DNA of 64,000 nucleotides. It comes from Streptomyces sp. 846.5. Its GTDB lineage: Bacteria > Actinomycetota > Actinomycetes > Streptomycetales > Streptomycetaceae. Numbering within the stretch: position 1 is the stretch's first letter; each line of letters starts with the position of its first letter. Shown here piece by piece: positions 21,655-31,053 of this stretch. Made by a program: the position numbers and the translations under genes. The stretch is taken from assembly GCF_004365705.1 (NCBI RefSeq), contig NZ_SOBN01000001.1, positions 5,008,001 through 5,072,000 on the forward strand, written 5' to 3'. The notes below the pieces were generated by a model. The model did no database searches and was not told the DNA's origin. It saw nothing but the letters and a program-made list of their open reading frames with translations.

Positions 21655-22461
21655 ATGGCCACCGCAACGCTCACCGCACCCACCGCCCCGGCGGGCCGGG
21701 TCGGCCTCCTCGCCGGTCTGCAGCACACCGCGACGCTGACCTGGCGCAATCTGGTGCAGATCAAGCACAACCCGATGGAACTGATGGACCTCAGCGTCCA
21801 GCCGATCATGTTCCTGCTGCTGTTCACCTATGTGTTCGGCGGCCAGATGTCCGGGTCCACCCATGCCTACCTGCAGTTCGCGCTGGCCGGGATCATGGTC
21901 CAGAACGGGCTGTTCGCGACGCTGACCACCGCGGTCGGGTTGAACAGCGACATCCAGAAGGGCGTCTTCGACCGGCTCCGCAGTCTGCCGATCGCCCGGT
22001 CCGCGCCGCTGGCCGGGCGGGTGGCGGCCGACCTGGGCAAGCAGGTCTGGTCGATGGCGCTGATGCTGGGTCTCGGGCTGCTCCTCGGCTTCCGGCCGGC
22101 CGGGGTGGCCGGGGTGCTCGGCGCCATGGCGCTGATGGTGGTCTTCGCGCTGGCCATGTCCTGGCTGATGGTGCTGGTCGGGATGGTCGCCGAGAACGCG
22201 GAGAAGGTCCAGATGCTGGGCTTCGTCGTGATGTTCCCGCTGACCTTCTCCTCCAGCGCCTTCGTCAGTGTCTCCTCGATGCCGGGCTGGCTGCAGGCCT
22301 GGGTGAAGGTCAACCCGGTCACCTCGCTGGTGGACGCCATGCGGGCGCTGCTGGTCGGCGGTCCGGTGCAGGGTCCGGTGGTGCACACCCTGCTGTGGGC
22401 GGCGGCCATCGCCGTGGTGTTCTTCCCGCTGGCGCTGCGCGCCTACCAGCGGCGCAGCTGA
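21655..22461 (+). CDS. DrrB-type ABC-2 exporter permease
   Basis: This 268-residue integral membrane protein has about six hydrophobic spans, for example QPIMFLLLFTYVFGG, YLQFALAGIMVQNGLF, VLGAMALMVVFALAMSWLMV and LLWAAAIAVVFFPLALRAYQ. The ABC-2 motif region VMFPLTFSSSAFVSVSSMPG is typical of DrrB and NodJ permeases. It starts two bases after the ATPase stop, so both halves are co-translated. It is convergent with the SARP regulator, only 16 bases apart, and could export a metabolite whose genes lie elsewhere. Confidence 0.92.
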   Translation: MATATLTAPTAPAGRVGLLAGLQHTATLTWRNLVQIKHNPMELMDLSVQPIMFLLLFTYVFGGQMSGSTHAYLQFALAGIMVQNGLFATLTTAVGLNSDIQKGVFDRLRSLPIARSAPLAGRVAADLGKQVWSMALMLGLGLLLGFRPAGVAGVLGAMALMVVFALAMSWLMVLVGMVAENAEKVQMLGFVVMFPLTFSSSAFVSVSSMPGWLQAWVKVNPVTSLVDAMRALLVGGPVQGPVVHTLLWAAAIAVVFFPLALRAYQRRS

Positions 22462-22477
22462 GCCCACTGACCCCCGG

Positions 22478-25400
22478 TCATCGCCCGGCCCGGCGCTCGC
22501 GCTGCCGGCCGAGCAGCGAGCCTTCGACGGCCACCCCGAACCAGGAGAACAGTTCCTGGTCCGGGATGGCCCGTCCGCGTTCGTAGGCCCGGGCGAACGC
22601 CTCCTCGCCCAGCTCGGCCGAGGCCTGCCGGGAGATCCGGGCGACGTCCGGGGAGGAGAGGTCCGGCACACCCCGCCGGGTGTGGGCCGCGCCCAGCAGT
22701 TCCGCCGCCCGGACGGCGTCGCCGCGCTGCAGGGCCAGATCGGCCCAGCCGTGCAGGGTGAAGGCCACCACCGGGCCGTCGTAGAAGTGCTGGACGGCCG
22801 CGGAGGCGGTACGCAGATGCTCCTCGGCGAGGTCGAACGCGCTGTCGGCGATCTCGATCTGGGCCAGTGCCGTGTGCAGCAGCATGGTCATCTGCGGGAC
22901 GGTCTGCGGCCGGGAGCCGACCATGGCGACGACCTTGGCCATGGTCGCCCGGGCCGCTTCGGGGCGACCGAGACCCCGGTAGGCGTCGGCAAGGTTCATC
23001 TGCGTCATCAGCACGCCCGACCAGGAACTGTCCCGCAGGCAGGTCTCGGCCTCCGCCTCCATGGCGGCCAGCACCTGCGGGTCCAACGGCTCCCCGACCC
23101 GCCGGGCCGCGAGCAGCCGGGCCCGGTAGTCGGCGGAGTCGGCGCTGACGCCCATCCGCTCCTCCAGGCTGATGGCCAGCTCCCACAGCCGCACGGCCTC
23201 CGCACCGTCGCCGCGCCACTGGGCCAGCTCGGCGCGGCCGGCGCTGGCGAAGGACTGCCCCCACAGGTCGCCGACGGCCTCGAAGCGCTCGGTGGCCTCC
23301 CGGAGGTGTTCCTCGGCCTGCTCCGGGCGGCCCTCGTTCTGCTGGGCGTAGCCCATGAAGAGATGCGCGGTGGCCCGGACCCAGGGGTCCGGCGCCTCGA
23401 ACAGCGGCTCGGCAATGCCGGCGATGGCCCAGTCCTGGTGGCTGAACATCGCGTCCATGATGTCCATCATCGGCAGCAGCGGATGGGCGTAGGGGTCGCC
23501 CAGTTCGGCGCGCAGGTCCATGGCCCTGCGCATCAGGCTGAGCGCCGGCTCCGGCTCCCAGTTGGTGTCCAGGCTGTAGAGCGCGGTGATGGCGAGGGCG
23601 ACCGCGCGCGGCAGCCGCGGGACGGCGTCGGCGGGCAGTTCCAGCGCGGCGCGCACTACCGGCAGATTCTCGCCGCGCTCGCCGCGCCGCCACAGGTACC
23701 AGCCGATCCCGGCGACCAGGCGCACCGCGGTGTCCGCGTCGCGCTGCTCCACCGCCCAGCGCAGCGCCGAGATCAGGTTCTCGTGCTCGGCCAGGAAGCG
23801 GGCCAGCCAGCGGATCTGGCCGGGGCCGTAGAGGTGGGGCTCGCCGGTCTCGGCGAGCGCGGTGAAGTGCGCCGCGTGCGCGGTGCGGGTCGCGGCTGCC
23901 GCGCCGGCGTCCTCGGCGAGCCGCTCGGCCGCATAGACCTTGATCGTCTCCAGCAGCCGGTAGCGGCCCGAGGAGGCGTGCACCACCAGCGACTTGTCGA
24001 CCAGTGAGGCGAGCGCGTCCATGATCTGACCCGAGCTCAGCTCGTCCGAGGCGCAGACCTGTTCGACGGTCTCCAGCTCGGCGCCGCCGGAGAAGACGGA
24101 CATCCGGGCCAGCAGCGAGCGCTCGGGCTTCTCCAGCAGGTCCCAGCTCCAGTCCACCACCGCCCGCAGGGTGCGGTGGCGCGGCAGCGCGGTCCGGCTT
24201 CCCCCGGTGAGCAGCTGAAAGCGTCGGGCCAGCCGTTCGGAGATCTGCGCGGGGGACAGGCTGCTGATCCGGGCGGCCGCGAGTTCCAGGGCCAGCGGCT
24301 GTCCGTCCAGGGCGCGGCAGATGGCGAGGACCGGCGGCAGGTCGGCGGTGGTCGGCCGGAAGCCGGGGCGGACCGCCGCGGCGCGCTCCTGGAACAGCCG
24401 TACGGCGGGGAAGGCGAGAGCCCGGTCCACCGTCAGGCCCGGGTCCTGCTGCGGGTCGGCGGGGAATCCCAGCGGCAGCACCGGGTACTGCTGCTCGCCG
24501 GTGATGCCCAGCGGCTCCCGGCTGGTGGCGAGGATGCGCAGGCCCGGGCAGCCGGCCAGCAGCCGGGCGGAGAGGTCGGCGGCGGCCGCGACCAGGTGCT
24601 CGCAGTTGTCCAGGACGATCAGCAGGTCCCGTACTCCCAGCGAGTCGACGATCCGGTCCACCGTCTCGCCCAGCGGATGGGCCCGAGCGCTGGGCCGCTG
24701 GGTGCCGGAGGACTCGCGCAGCTGCAGCGCGGCGAGCAGGGCGGACGGGAGGTCGCCGGGGTCGGCGACCGGGGCGAGCTCCACCAGCCGGACCGGGGCG
24801 TGGTGCCGGGCGGCGACTTCGAGCGAGAGCCGGGTCTTGCCGGCGCCGCCGGGGCCGGTGAGGGTGACCAGCCGGGTGTGGCGCAGGGCCTCGGCGACGG
24901 ACGCCAGGTCGCTGTCGCGGCCGAGGAAGCTGGTGAGCTGGGCGGGGAGCCGCGGCGCGGTCAGTGTCGGCGTGGGTGGCACGGACAGGGGCGTCGGGGT
25001 CCCGTCGGTCAGGATCGCCTGGTGGGCGGCTCTGAGCAGCGGGGACGGGTCGGCTCCCAGTTCGTCGGCGAGCAGCGCGCGGCCCTGCTCGTAGATGGTG
25101 AGGGCGTCGGCGCTGCGGCCGGCCTGGTGCAGGGCGCGCATCAGCAGGGCGCGGGGCCGGTCCCGCAGCGGCGCCGCGGCGCTGAGGGCGTCCAGCTCGG
25201 CGACGACCTCCGCGCCCCGGCCCTCGGCGATGCGGGCCTCGAAGAGGTCCTCGCGGGCGTTGGCCCGCAGCGACTCCAGCCGGGCGGCGGTGTCCTCGAA
25301 GCCGGGGACGTCGGCGAGTGCGGGGCCGCGCCACAGATCGAGGGCTGCGGCCAGCTGCTCGGCGGACGGGTGCGTCCTGAGCAGTTGTTCGAAGCGGTGC

Positions 25401-25693
25401 GCGTCCACCTGCGCGGGGTCCAGGGCCAGGCGGTAGCCCTGCGGGGCCGCGACCACCAGCTCGCGGCCGAGGACCGCGCGCAGCCGGGAGACCAGGGCCT
25501 GCAGGGCGTTGGCCGGGTTGGCCGGGGTGGCGCCGTCGGGCCAGAGCGCCTCGGTCAGCGCGGCCGCGGACACGGACCGTCCGGCCTCCAGTGCGAGGGC
25601 GGTCAGCAGGACGCGCATCCGGGCGCCGACGATTTCGACGGGGTCACCGGCCGGGTCGGTGACCTGGAAGGGTCCGAGCAGCTGTATCCGCAC
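22478..25693 (-). CDS. AfsR/SARP-family regulator (winged helix, BTAD, NB-ARC, TPR-like)
   Basis: From GTG 25693 this is 1071 residues starting MRIQLLGPFQVTDPAGDP. Order: OmpR-like winged helix (1-95; LTEALWPDGATPANPANALQ), bacterial transcriptional activator domain (about 100-245), NB-ARC with P-loop GPGGAGKTRL near 279-288 and LLIVLDNCEHLVAAAA as Walker B, then a long helical, probably TPR-like C-terminus. SARPs bind heptameric direct repeats and activate secondary-metabolite genes. Translation upstream of 25693 would run antisense through acpS and was rejected. A GACAAT box ends ten bases before GTG, so the mRNA may be nearly leaderless. Target genes are unknown. Confidence 0.88.
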   Translation of the reverse strand: MRIQLLGPFQVTDPAGDPVEIVGARMRVLLTALALEAGRSVSAAALTEALWPDGATPANPANALQALVSRLRAVLGRELVVAAPQGYRLALDPAQVDAHRFEQLLRTHPSAEQLAAALDLWRGPALADVPGFEDTAARLESLRANAREDLFEARIAEGRGAEVVAELDALSAAAPLRDRPRALLMRALHQAGRSADALTIYEQGRALLADELGADPSPLLRAAHQAILTDGTPTPLSVPPTPTLTAPRLPAQLTSFLGRDSDLASVAEALRHTRLVTLTGPGGAGKTRLSLEVAARHHAPVRLVELAPVADPGDLPSALLAALQLRESSGTQRPSARAHPLGETVDRIVDSLGVRDLLIVLDNCEHLVAAAADLSARLLAGCPGLRILATSREPLGITGEQQYPVLPLGFPADPQQDPGLTVDRALAFPAVRLFQERAAAVRPGFRPTTADLPPVLAICRALDGQPLALELAAARISSLSPAQISERLARRFQLLTGGSRTALPRHRTLRAVVDWSWDLLEKPERSLLARMSVFSGGAELETVEQVCASDELSSGQIMDALASLVDKSLVVHASSGRYRLLETIKVYAAERLAEDAGAAAATRTAHAAHFTALAETGEPHLYGPGQIRWLARFLAEHENLISALRWAVEQRDADTAVRLVAGIGWYLWRRGERGENLPVVRAALELPADAVPRLPRAVALAITALYSLDTNWEPEPALSLMRRAMDLRAELGDPYAHPLLPMMDIMDAMFSHQDWAIAGIAEPLFEAPDPWVRATAHLFMGYAQQNEGRPEQAEEHLREATERFEAVGDLWGQSFASAGRAELAQWRGDGAEAVRLWELAISLEERMGVSADSADYRARLLAARRVGEPLDPQVLAAMEAEAETCLRDSSWSGVLMTQMNLADAYRGLGRPEAARATMAKVVAMVGSRPQTVPQMTMLLHTALAQIEIADSAFDLAEEHLRTASAAVQHFYDGPVVAFTLHGWADLALQRGDAVRAAELLGAAHTRRGVPDLSSPDVARISRQASAELGEEAFARAYERGRAIPDQELFSWFGVAVEGSLLGRQRERRAGR

Positions 25694-25774
25694 CAGCCCA
25701 TTGTCCAGGCAATCCGGCGGGGCTGGGGCACGATGGGGTGACCCTGCCGCCGGGCGGGGGCGAGGGAGCTGAGA

Positions 25775-26143
25775 ATGATCATCGGGGTCGGCATCGATGT
25801 GGCGGAGATCGCCCGCTTCGAGGCGTCGCTGCTGCGGACGCCGAACCTGGCCGAGCGGCTGTTCACCGAGGCCGAGCTGCTGCTGCCGAGCGGAGAGCGG
25901 CGCGGCGCCGCCTCGCTGGCGGCGCGGTTCGCGGCCAAGGAGGCGCTGGCCAAGGCGCTCGGGGCGCCGGGCGGGATGGCCTGGACCGACGCGGAGGTGA
26001 GCACGGAGCCCTCCGGCCGTCCGCTGCTGTCCGTACGCGGCACGGTGGCGGCGCGGGCGGAGCAGCTGGGCGTGCGGTCGTGGCATCTCTCGCTGAGCCA
26101 TGACGCGGGCGTAGCGTCGGCGGTGGTGATCGCGGAGGGCTGA
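25775..26143 (+). CDS. acpS: Holo-[acyl-carrier-protein] synthase
   Basis: AcpS transfers phosphopantetheine from CoA to acyl carrier proteins. The 122-residue chain has [13 protein letters not shown] with Mg-binding Asp8 and [14 protein letters not shown] with the catalytic Glu/Lys, the two motifs of the trimeric AcpS class. It ends with [18 protein letters not shown]. It starts 81 bases from the divergent SARP gene. nnr follows 37 bases later, the usual acpS-nnr-alr neighbourhood in Streptomyces. Confidence 0.95.
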   Translation: MIIGVGIDVAEIARFEASLLRTPNLAERLFTEAELLLPSGERRGAASLAARFAAKEALAKALGAPGGMAWTDAEVSTEPSGRPLLSVRGTVAARAEQLGVRSWHLSLSHDAGVASAVVIAEG

Positions 26144-26180
26144 GCCGCGACCCGGGTCTTCGGCGGCTGAGGAGTGGGCC

Positions 26181-27704
26181 ATGCGGTATGCGCACACGGT
26201 GGAGCGGGTACGGGCGGCGGAGGAGTCGCTGATGCGGCGGCTGCCCGAAGGCGCGCTGATGCAGCGGGCGGCGGCCGGCCTGGCGGCCACCTGCGCGGAA
26301 CTGCTGGTGGGGGGCGCGGACCGGGGAATGTCAGTGGCCCGTCGTAGTCTGCGGAGCAGCCACCGGGTCTACGGCAGCCGGGTCGTGCTGCTGGTCGGCA
26401 GCGGGGACAACGGCGGTGACGCCCTGTTCGCCGGCGCGCGGCTGGCGGCGCGCGGGGCCCGGGTCAGCGCGGTGCTGCTGGCGGGGGAGCGGACCCATGG
26501 CGCCGGGCTGGCGGCCCTGTTGGGCGCCGGTGGCGTGGTGACGGCGGATCAGGCCGAGGGTCTGGCGGAGATCGGGCGGGCCGGCCTGGTGGTGGACGGG
26601 ATCGTGGGGATCGGCGGTCGGGGCGGCCTGCGCGGTTCGGCTCTGCCGTATGTGCGCGCGGTGGAGCGGGCGGCCGTGCCGGTGGTGGCCGTGGACCTGC
26701 CCAGCGGGGTGGACGCGGACACCGGGGAGGTCGCCGGTGCGGCCGTGCGCGCGACGGTGACGGTGACCTTCGGGACGCACAAGCCGGGGCTGCTGGTGGA
26801 CCCGGGGGCGCAGTACGCGGGGGTGGTGCGGATGGTGGAGATCGGGATCGAGCCCGGGCCCGCAGCGGTGCAGGCGCTGCAGCACGCGGACGTCGCCGCG
26901 CGGCTGCCGCGGCCCTCGGCCGAGAGCGACAAGTACCGGCGCGGTGTGGTCGGCATCGCGGCAGGCTCCGACCGCTACCCGGGGGCGGCCGTGCTCGCGG
27001 TCTCGTCCGCGCTGAACGGCGGCGCCGGCGCGGTGCGCTACGCGGGCTCGGCGGCGACCGAGGTGGTCCGCGCCCATCCGGAGGTGCTGGTGACCAACGG
27101 CGGGCCGAAGGCGGCGGGGCGGGTGCAGGCCTGGGTGGTCGGTCCGGGGCTGTCGGACGGCGACGAGGCGCAGCGCACCCTGGAGGAGGCGCTGGCGGCG
27201 GGCGCGCCGGTGCTGGTGGACGCGGACGGGCTGCGGCTGCTGGCCCGCCGCGGCGCGGCGCTGAGCCGTGCGGGGGCGGTCGACCTGCTGCTGACCCCGC
27301 ACGCGGGGGAGGCGGTGGCGCTGCTGGCCGGGGCCGGGGTCGAGGCGACCCGGGAGCAGGTCGAGGGGGCGCGGATCAGCACTGCGCGCCGGATCGCGGA
27401 GCTGTACGGCTGCACGGTGCTGCTCAAGGGCTCGACCACGGTGGTCGCAGGGCCGGATCCGGCGGCGCCGGTACGGGTCAATCCGACCGGGACGCCCTGG
27501 CTGGCCACAGCGGGGAGCGGCGACGTGCTCTCCGGGCTGGCCGGCTCGTTGCTGGCGGCCGGGCTGGCGCCGATCGACGCCGGTTCGGTCGCGGCCTATC
27601 TGCATGGTCTGGCGGCGCGGACGCTCGGCGACGCTCCGGTCACCGCCGCAGGGGTGGCCGCGGCGCTTCCGGCGGCGTGGCGCGGGGTGACCGGGGCGGA
27701 CTGA
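26181..27704 (+). CDS. nnr: Bifunctional NAD(P)H-hydrate epimerase / ADP-dependent dehydratase
   Basis: This 507-residue fusion repairs hydrated NADH and NADPH. The N-terminal half (1-220) is a YjeF-N epimerase with GSGDNGGDALFAG and VVAVDLPSGVDADTGEV. The C-terminal half (about 240-507) is a ribokinase-like dehydratase with VDLLLTPHAGEAVALL, LLKGSTTVVAGPD and TPWLATAGSGDVLSGLAGSL. ATG 26181 follows GAGG. Fused architecture is the common bacterial form. It is encoded with acpS and, further on, alr. Confidence 0.95.
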   Translation: MRYAHTVERVRAAEESLMRRLPEGALMQRAAAGLAATCAELLVGGADRGMSVARRSLRSSHRVYGSRVVLLVGSGDNGGDALFAGARLAARGARVSAVLLAGERTHGAGLAALLGAGGVVTADQAEGLAEIGRAGLVVDGIVGIGGRGGLRGSALPYVRAVERAAVPVVAVDLPSGVDADTGEVAGAAVRATVTVTFGTHKPGLLVDPGAQYAGVVRMVEIGIEPGPAAVQALQHADVAARLPRPSAESDKYRRGVVGIAAGSDRYPGAAVLAVSSALNGGAGAVRYAGSAATEVVRAHPEVLVTNGGPKAAGRVQAWVVGPGLSDGDEAQRTLEEALAAGAPVLVDADGLRLLARRGAALSRAGAVDLLLTPHAGEAVALLAGAGVEATREQVEGARISTARRIAELYGCTVLLKGSTTVVAGPDPAAPVRVNPTGTPWLATAGSGDVLSGLAGSLLAAGLAPIDAGSVAAYLHGLAARTLGDAPVTAAGVAAALPAAWRGVTGAD

Positions 27705-27810
27705 TACGTACTGTCCGAAGCAGAACACCTGTCCCGCCGCCGGAGCGTGACGGTGCGTCGGCTCTGACGGACAGCGGTACGGACAGTGGGAAGGGAACGG
27801 TGAGGGCAGG

Positions 27811-28323
27811 GTGCAGCTGACCAGGGTGCGGCGTGCGGCGGTGCTGCTCGCGGCGGGGGCGGTGGCGGCCGGGATCGTCTCGGTCGGCGGAGCGCAGGCC
27901 CAGGCCGCCGCCAGGCCGAAGGCCGCCAGACCGGTCGTCGCCGGCCGGTGTCCCACCACGATGGGCCGGATCGCCTGCGTGGACCTCACCCGCCAGCGGA
28001 TGTGGGTGCAGGTCGGCTCCCGGGTGGTCTTCGGCCCGGTCCCGATCAGGAGCGGCCGCCGGGGCCATGTGACCCGCACCGGGCTGTGGCACGTGTTCTG
28101 GCGCGACGCCCACCACCGGTCCTCTCTCTACGGCTACGTCGCCATGCCGTACAGCCAGTTCTTCTCGGGTGGTGAGGCATTCCACGGCGTCTTCGAATCG
28201 ATCGCCGCGCCGCCCGGCTCGCACGGCTGCGTCAACCTGAACAACCATGACGCCCGGGCGCTGTGGGGCGTGCTCAGGCTGCACGACCCGGTCGCGGTCT
28301 TCGGCCGCAAGCGCGGCACCTGA
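27811..28323 (+). CDS. Secreted L,D-transpeptidase (YkuD domain)
   Basis: This 170-residue protein has a signal peptide (RVRRAAVLLAAGAVAAGIVS to AQA) and a compact YkuD domain. The catalytic motif is complete: His125 in FHGVFES and SHGCVN with nucleophile Cys140. Such enzymes make 3-3 cross-links in peptidoglycan or attach proteins to it; without the usual Ig-like domains this is a minimal type. GTG 27811 follows GGGCAGG. It sits just before alr, which supplies D-alanine for the same wall. Compare the inactive homologue at 31851-32420. Confidence 0.9.
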   Translation: MQLTRVRRAAVLLAAGAVAAGIVSVGGAQAQAAARPKAARPVVAGRCPTTMGRIACVDLTRQRMWVQVGSRVVFGPVPIRSGRRGHVTRTGLWHVFWRDAHHRSSLYGYVAMPYSQFFSGGEAFHGVFESIAAPPGSHGCVNLNNHDARALWGVLRLHDPVAVFGRKRGT

Positions 28324-28399
28324 TCCGCGGCAGCCCGCAGCAGACCGCAGCCCGACCGGTTTCCCGGGAGCGCCTCGCGGTCTGGGAGAATGTCCGGCA

Positions 28400-29590
28400 A
28401 TGGACTCCAACCTTCCGGGGAGCAACCCCCCGGACCCCCAGCCGGCGATGCGTGCCGAAGCTCTGATCGACCTGGCGGCGCTGCGCGCGAACCTCGGTGC
28501 CCTGCGCGCCCGTACCGGGTCGGCCGAGGTCATGTCCGTGGTCAAGGCCGACGCCTACGGCCACGGACTGGTGCCCTGCGCCCTGGCGGCGCTGGACGCC
28601 GGGGTGACCTGGTTGGGCACGGCCACGCCCGAGGAGGCGCTGACGCTGCGGGCGGCCGGGATCACCGCCGACCGGGCCAGGGTGCTCTGCTGGCTGTGGA
28701 CCCCGGAAGGTCCCTGGGAGCAGTCCGTCGCCGCCGACGTCGACGTCTCGGTCAGCGGTGAGTGGGCGCTGCGCCGGGTCACGGCCGCGGTAGGGGCCAC
28801 CGGCCGTCCGGCCAGGATCCACCTCAAGGCCGACACCGGGCTCGGCCGCAACGGCGCCCAGCCGCACGACTGGCCCGACCTGGTCGCCGCCGCCCGTGCG
28901 GCCGAGGCCGAAGGGCTGCTCACCGTCGCCGGGGTCTGGTCCCACTTCGCCTGCGCGGACGAGCCGGGCCACCCCGCGAACACCGCCCAACTCGCCGCCT
29001 TCCGCGAGGCCCTGGCGGTCGCCGAGGCCGCCGGGCTGCGCCCCGAGGTGCGCCACCTCGCCAACTCCCCGGCCACCCTGCTGATGCCGGAGTCCCACTT
29101 CGACCTGGTCCGGACCGGCCTGGCCCAGTACGGCCTCTCCCCGGTCCCGGAGCTGGGCGGCCCCGCCGACTTCGGGCTGAGGCCGGTGATGACCCTTCAG
29201 GCCCGGCTGGCCCAGGTCAAGTCGGTCCCGCCCGGACACGGCGTCAGCTACGGCCACACCTACACGACGTCCGGCGACACCACGCTGGCGCTGGTCGCGG
29301 TCGGCTACGCGGACGGCATCCCCCGGCACGCCAGCGGTACCGGCCCGGTCTGGCTCGGCGGCAAGTGGCGCACCATCGCCGGCCGGGTCGCGATGGACCA
29401 GTTCGTGCTGGACCTGGGCGGCGACCACGCCGAGGTCGGCGACCTCGCCGTGCTGTTCGGCCCCGGCGACCGCGGCGAGCCCACCGCCGAGGACTGGGCC
29501 CGGGCCTGCGGGACGATCTCCTACGAGATCGTCACCCGGATCGGGGCAAGGGTCCCCCGGCGCTACGTCGGAGCCGTGGAGGGCGGATGA
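28400..29590 (+). CDS. alr: Alanine racemase
   Basis: This PLP enzyme interconverts L- and D-alanine for peptidoglycan. The PLP lysine is Lys49 in SVVKADAYGHG, and the second-subunit catalytic tyrosine lies in GVSYGHTYTTSGD. The RVAMDQFVLDLG region and the C-terminal EIVTRIGARVPRRY are conserved. ATG 28400 gives 396 residues with a 17-residue Pro-rich leader; a second ATG at 28448 (MRAEALIDLAALRANL) is closer to the family start and is possible. The stop overlaps the next gene as ATGA. Confidence 0.94.
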   Translation: MDSNLPGSNPPDPQPAMRAEALIDLAALRANLGALRARTGSAEVMSVVKADAYGHGLVPCALAALDAGVTWLGTATPEEALTLRAAGITADRARVLCWLWTPEGPWEQSVAADVDVSVSGEWALRRVTAAVGATGRPARIHLKADTGLGRNGAQPHDWPDLVAAARAAEAEGLLTVAGVWSHFACADEPGHPANTAQLAAFREALAVAEAAGLRPEVRHLANSPATLLMPESHFDLVRTGLAQYGLSPVPELGGPADFGLRPVMTLQARLAQVKSVPPGHGVSYGHTYTTSGDTTLALVAVGYADGIPRHASGTGPVWLGGKWRTIAGRVAMDQFVLDLGGDHAEVGDLAVLFGPGDRGEPTAEDWARACGTISYEIVTRIGARVPRRYVGAVEGG

Positions 29591-31011
29591 GCAGCGAGGA
29601 GAGCGGCCTCTCCGCCGTCACCGGCGCGGCCGCCGGAGCCGCGGTCGAGGCGGTCCAGCAGGTGAAGGCGGTGGCGGGGTCGGTCGCCAGCGATGTCGCG
29701 GCGGGCCGCTGGCGTCGGGCCGGGCTGGTAGGGCTCTCGCTGGGCGTGGTCGCCGCGGGAGCCGCCGCCGGTGTCGCCGTCGAGCGGCTCACCATAGGAC
29801 GGGACATGCGCCGCCGGGCCGGCGCCGAGGTCGAGGCCGCCGCGCCGTTCGGCTCGCTGCGCGGCCGCCCGCGCACCGTCGCCGCCCCCGACGGCACCGA
29901 GCTGTATGTGGAACTGGACGGCAGCGGCTGGCAGGACGCCCCGCAGACTCCTCCGGCAGCCGGCGCCGCCGAGACCTCCGCGCCCCGCAAGGGCTGGCTC
30001 GGCCGGTTCCGCCCAGGCGGCGGCACTGCCTCCGGCGGCCCGCTCGGCGGGGTGCTCTCCGGCGTCGGCAGCATGCTCGGCATGGTGCCCACGCCGCCGC
30101 TGACCGTCGTCTTCTGCCATGGCTACTGCCTCAACCAGGACTGCTGGCACTTCCAGCGGGCCGCCTTCCGCGAGGGCCTGCGGCTGGTGTTCTGGGACCA
30201 GCGCAGCCACGGCCGCTCCGAGCGCAGCCGCAGCCATCTGGCCGGCGAACCCGCCAGCATCGACCAGCTCGGCGGCGACCTCAAGGCCGTGATCGACGCC
30301 GTCGCCCCGACCGGGCCGCTGGTCCTGGTCGGCCACTCGATGGGCGGCATGACCGTGATGGCCCTCGCCGACCAGCACCCCGAGCTGTTCCGCGAGCGGG
30401 TGGCCGCCGTCGCCCTGCTCGGCACCACGGCCGGCAGCTGGTCCGGCGTCACCCTGGGCCTGCCCGCCTACGGCGCCAGGATGCTGCACCGGGTCGCCCC
30501 CGGAGTGCTGAAGGCGCTCGGCCGGCAGCGCGACCTGGTGGAGCGCAGCCGCCGCCTGGGCAGCGACCTCACCTCGGTGGTCTACCGCAAGTTCTCCTTC
30601 GGCCGGGAGGACGTGGACCCGGCCGTGGAGCGCTTCGCCCAGCGCCTGCTGGAGGCCACCCCGATCGACGTCGTCGCCGAGTTCTTCCCCGCCTTCGACC
30701 TGCATGAGAAGACCGCGGCGCTGGCGGCCTTCCGCGACATCCCCACCCTGGTCATGGGCGGGGCCAAGGATCTGCTCACCCCGCCCCGGCACAGCCAGGC
30801 CATCGCCGCCGAACTCCCGGACGCCGAGCTGATCATCGTCCCCGACGCCGGGCACCTGCTCATGCTGGAGCTGCCCGAGCTGGTCAACACCCAGCTCGCG
30901 CTGCTGCTGGAGCAGGCCGCCAAGGGCTCGGGCGCGCCGCTGCCGCAGCCGGTGCGGGACCTCGCGCTCGGCACCGCTCCGGCCGTCGCCGTCGACGAGT
31001 CGCTGACCTGA
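29587..31011 (+). CDS. Membrane-anchored alpha/beta hydrolase
   Basis: 474 residues. One transmembrane helix lies at about 45-65 after an amphipathic N-terminus. The hydrolase fold has HGYCLNQDCW (oxyanion hole), nucleophile Ser251 in GHSMGG, acid in MGGAKDLLTPP and His in PDAGHLLMLE. Between the first strand and the HG motif there is an insertion of about 60 residues (113-170) rich in Gly, Pro and Ala, unusual for the family. The start ATG overlaps the alr stop (ATGA). It lies between alr and tsaE, a conserved position in Streptomyces. Substrate unknown. Confidence 0.88.
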   Translation: MSSEESGLSAVTGAAAGAAVEAVQQVKAVAGSVASDVAAGRWRRAGLVGLSLGVVAAGAAAGVAVERLTIGRDMRRRAGAEVEAAAPFGSLRGRPRTVAAPDGTELYVELDGSGWQDAPQTPPAAGAAETSAPRKGWLGRFRPGGGTASGGPLGGVLSGVGSMLGMVPTPPLTVVFCHGYCLNQDCWHFQRAAFREGLRLVFWDQRSHGRSERSRSHLAGEPASIDQLGGDLKAVIDAVAPTGPLVLVGHSMGGMTVMALADQHPELFRERVAAVALLGTTAGSWSGVTLGLPAYGARMLHRVAPGVLKALGRQRDLVERSRRLGSDLTSVVYRKFSFGREDVDPAVERFAQRLLEATPIDVVAEFFPAFDLHEKTAALAAFRDIPTLVMGGAKDLLTPPRHSQAIAAELPDAELIIVPDAGHLLMLELPELVNTQLALLLEQAAKGSGAPLPQPVRDLALGTAPAVAVDESLT

Positions 31012-31053
31012 CCGTTGTCACTCCCTGCTGCTACCGAAAGGAACCGACCTCAC

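Noticed and set aside
22443-25334. 963-codon open frame on the minus strand, and similar very long frames elsewhere (19570-22461, 28762-31011, 22478-26290 full length)
   Set aside because: High GC leaves few stops in shadow frames; only part of each has family similarity, and the rest is Arg/Gly/Pro-rich antisense translation of known genes.
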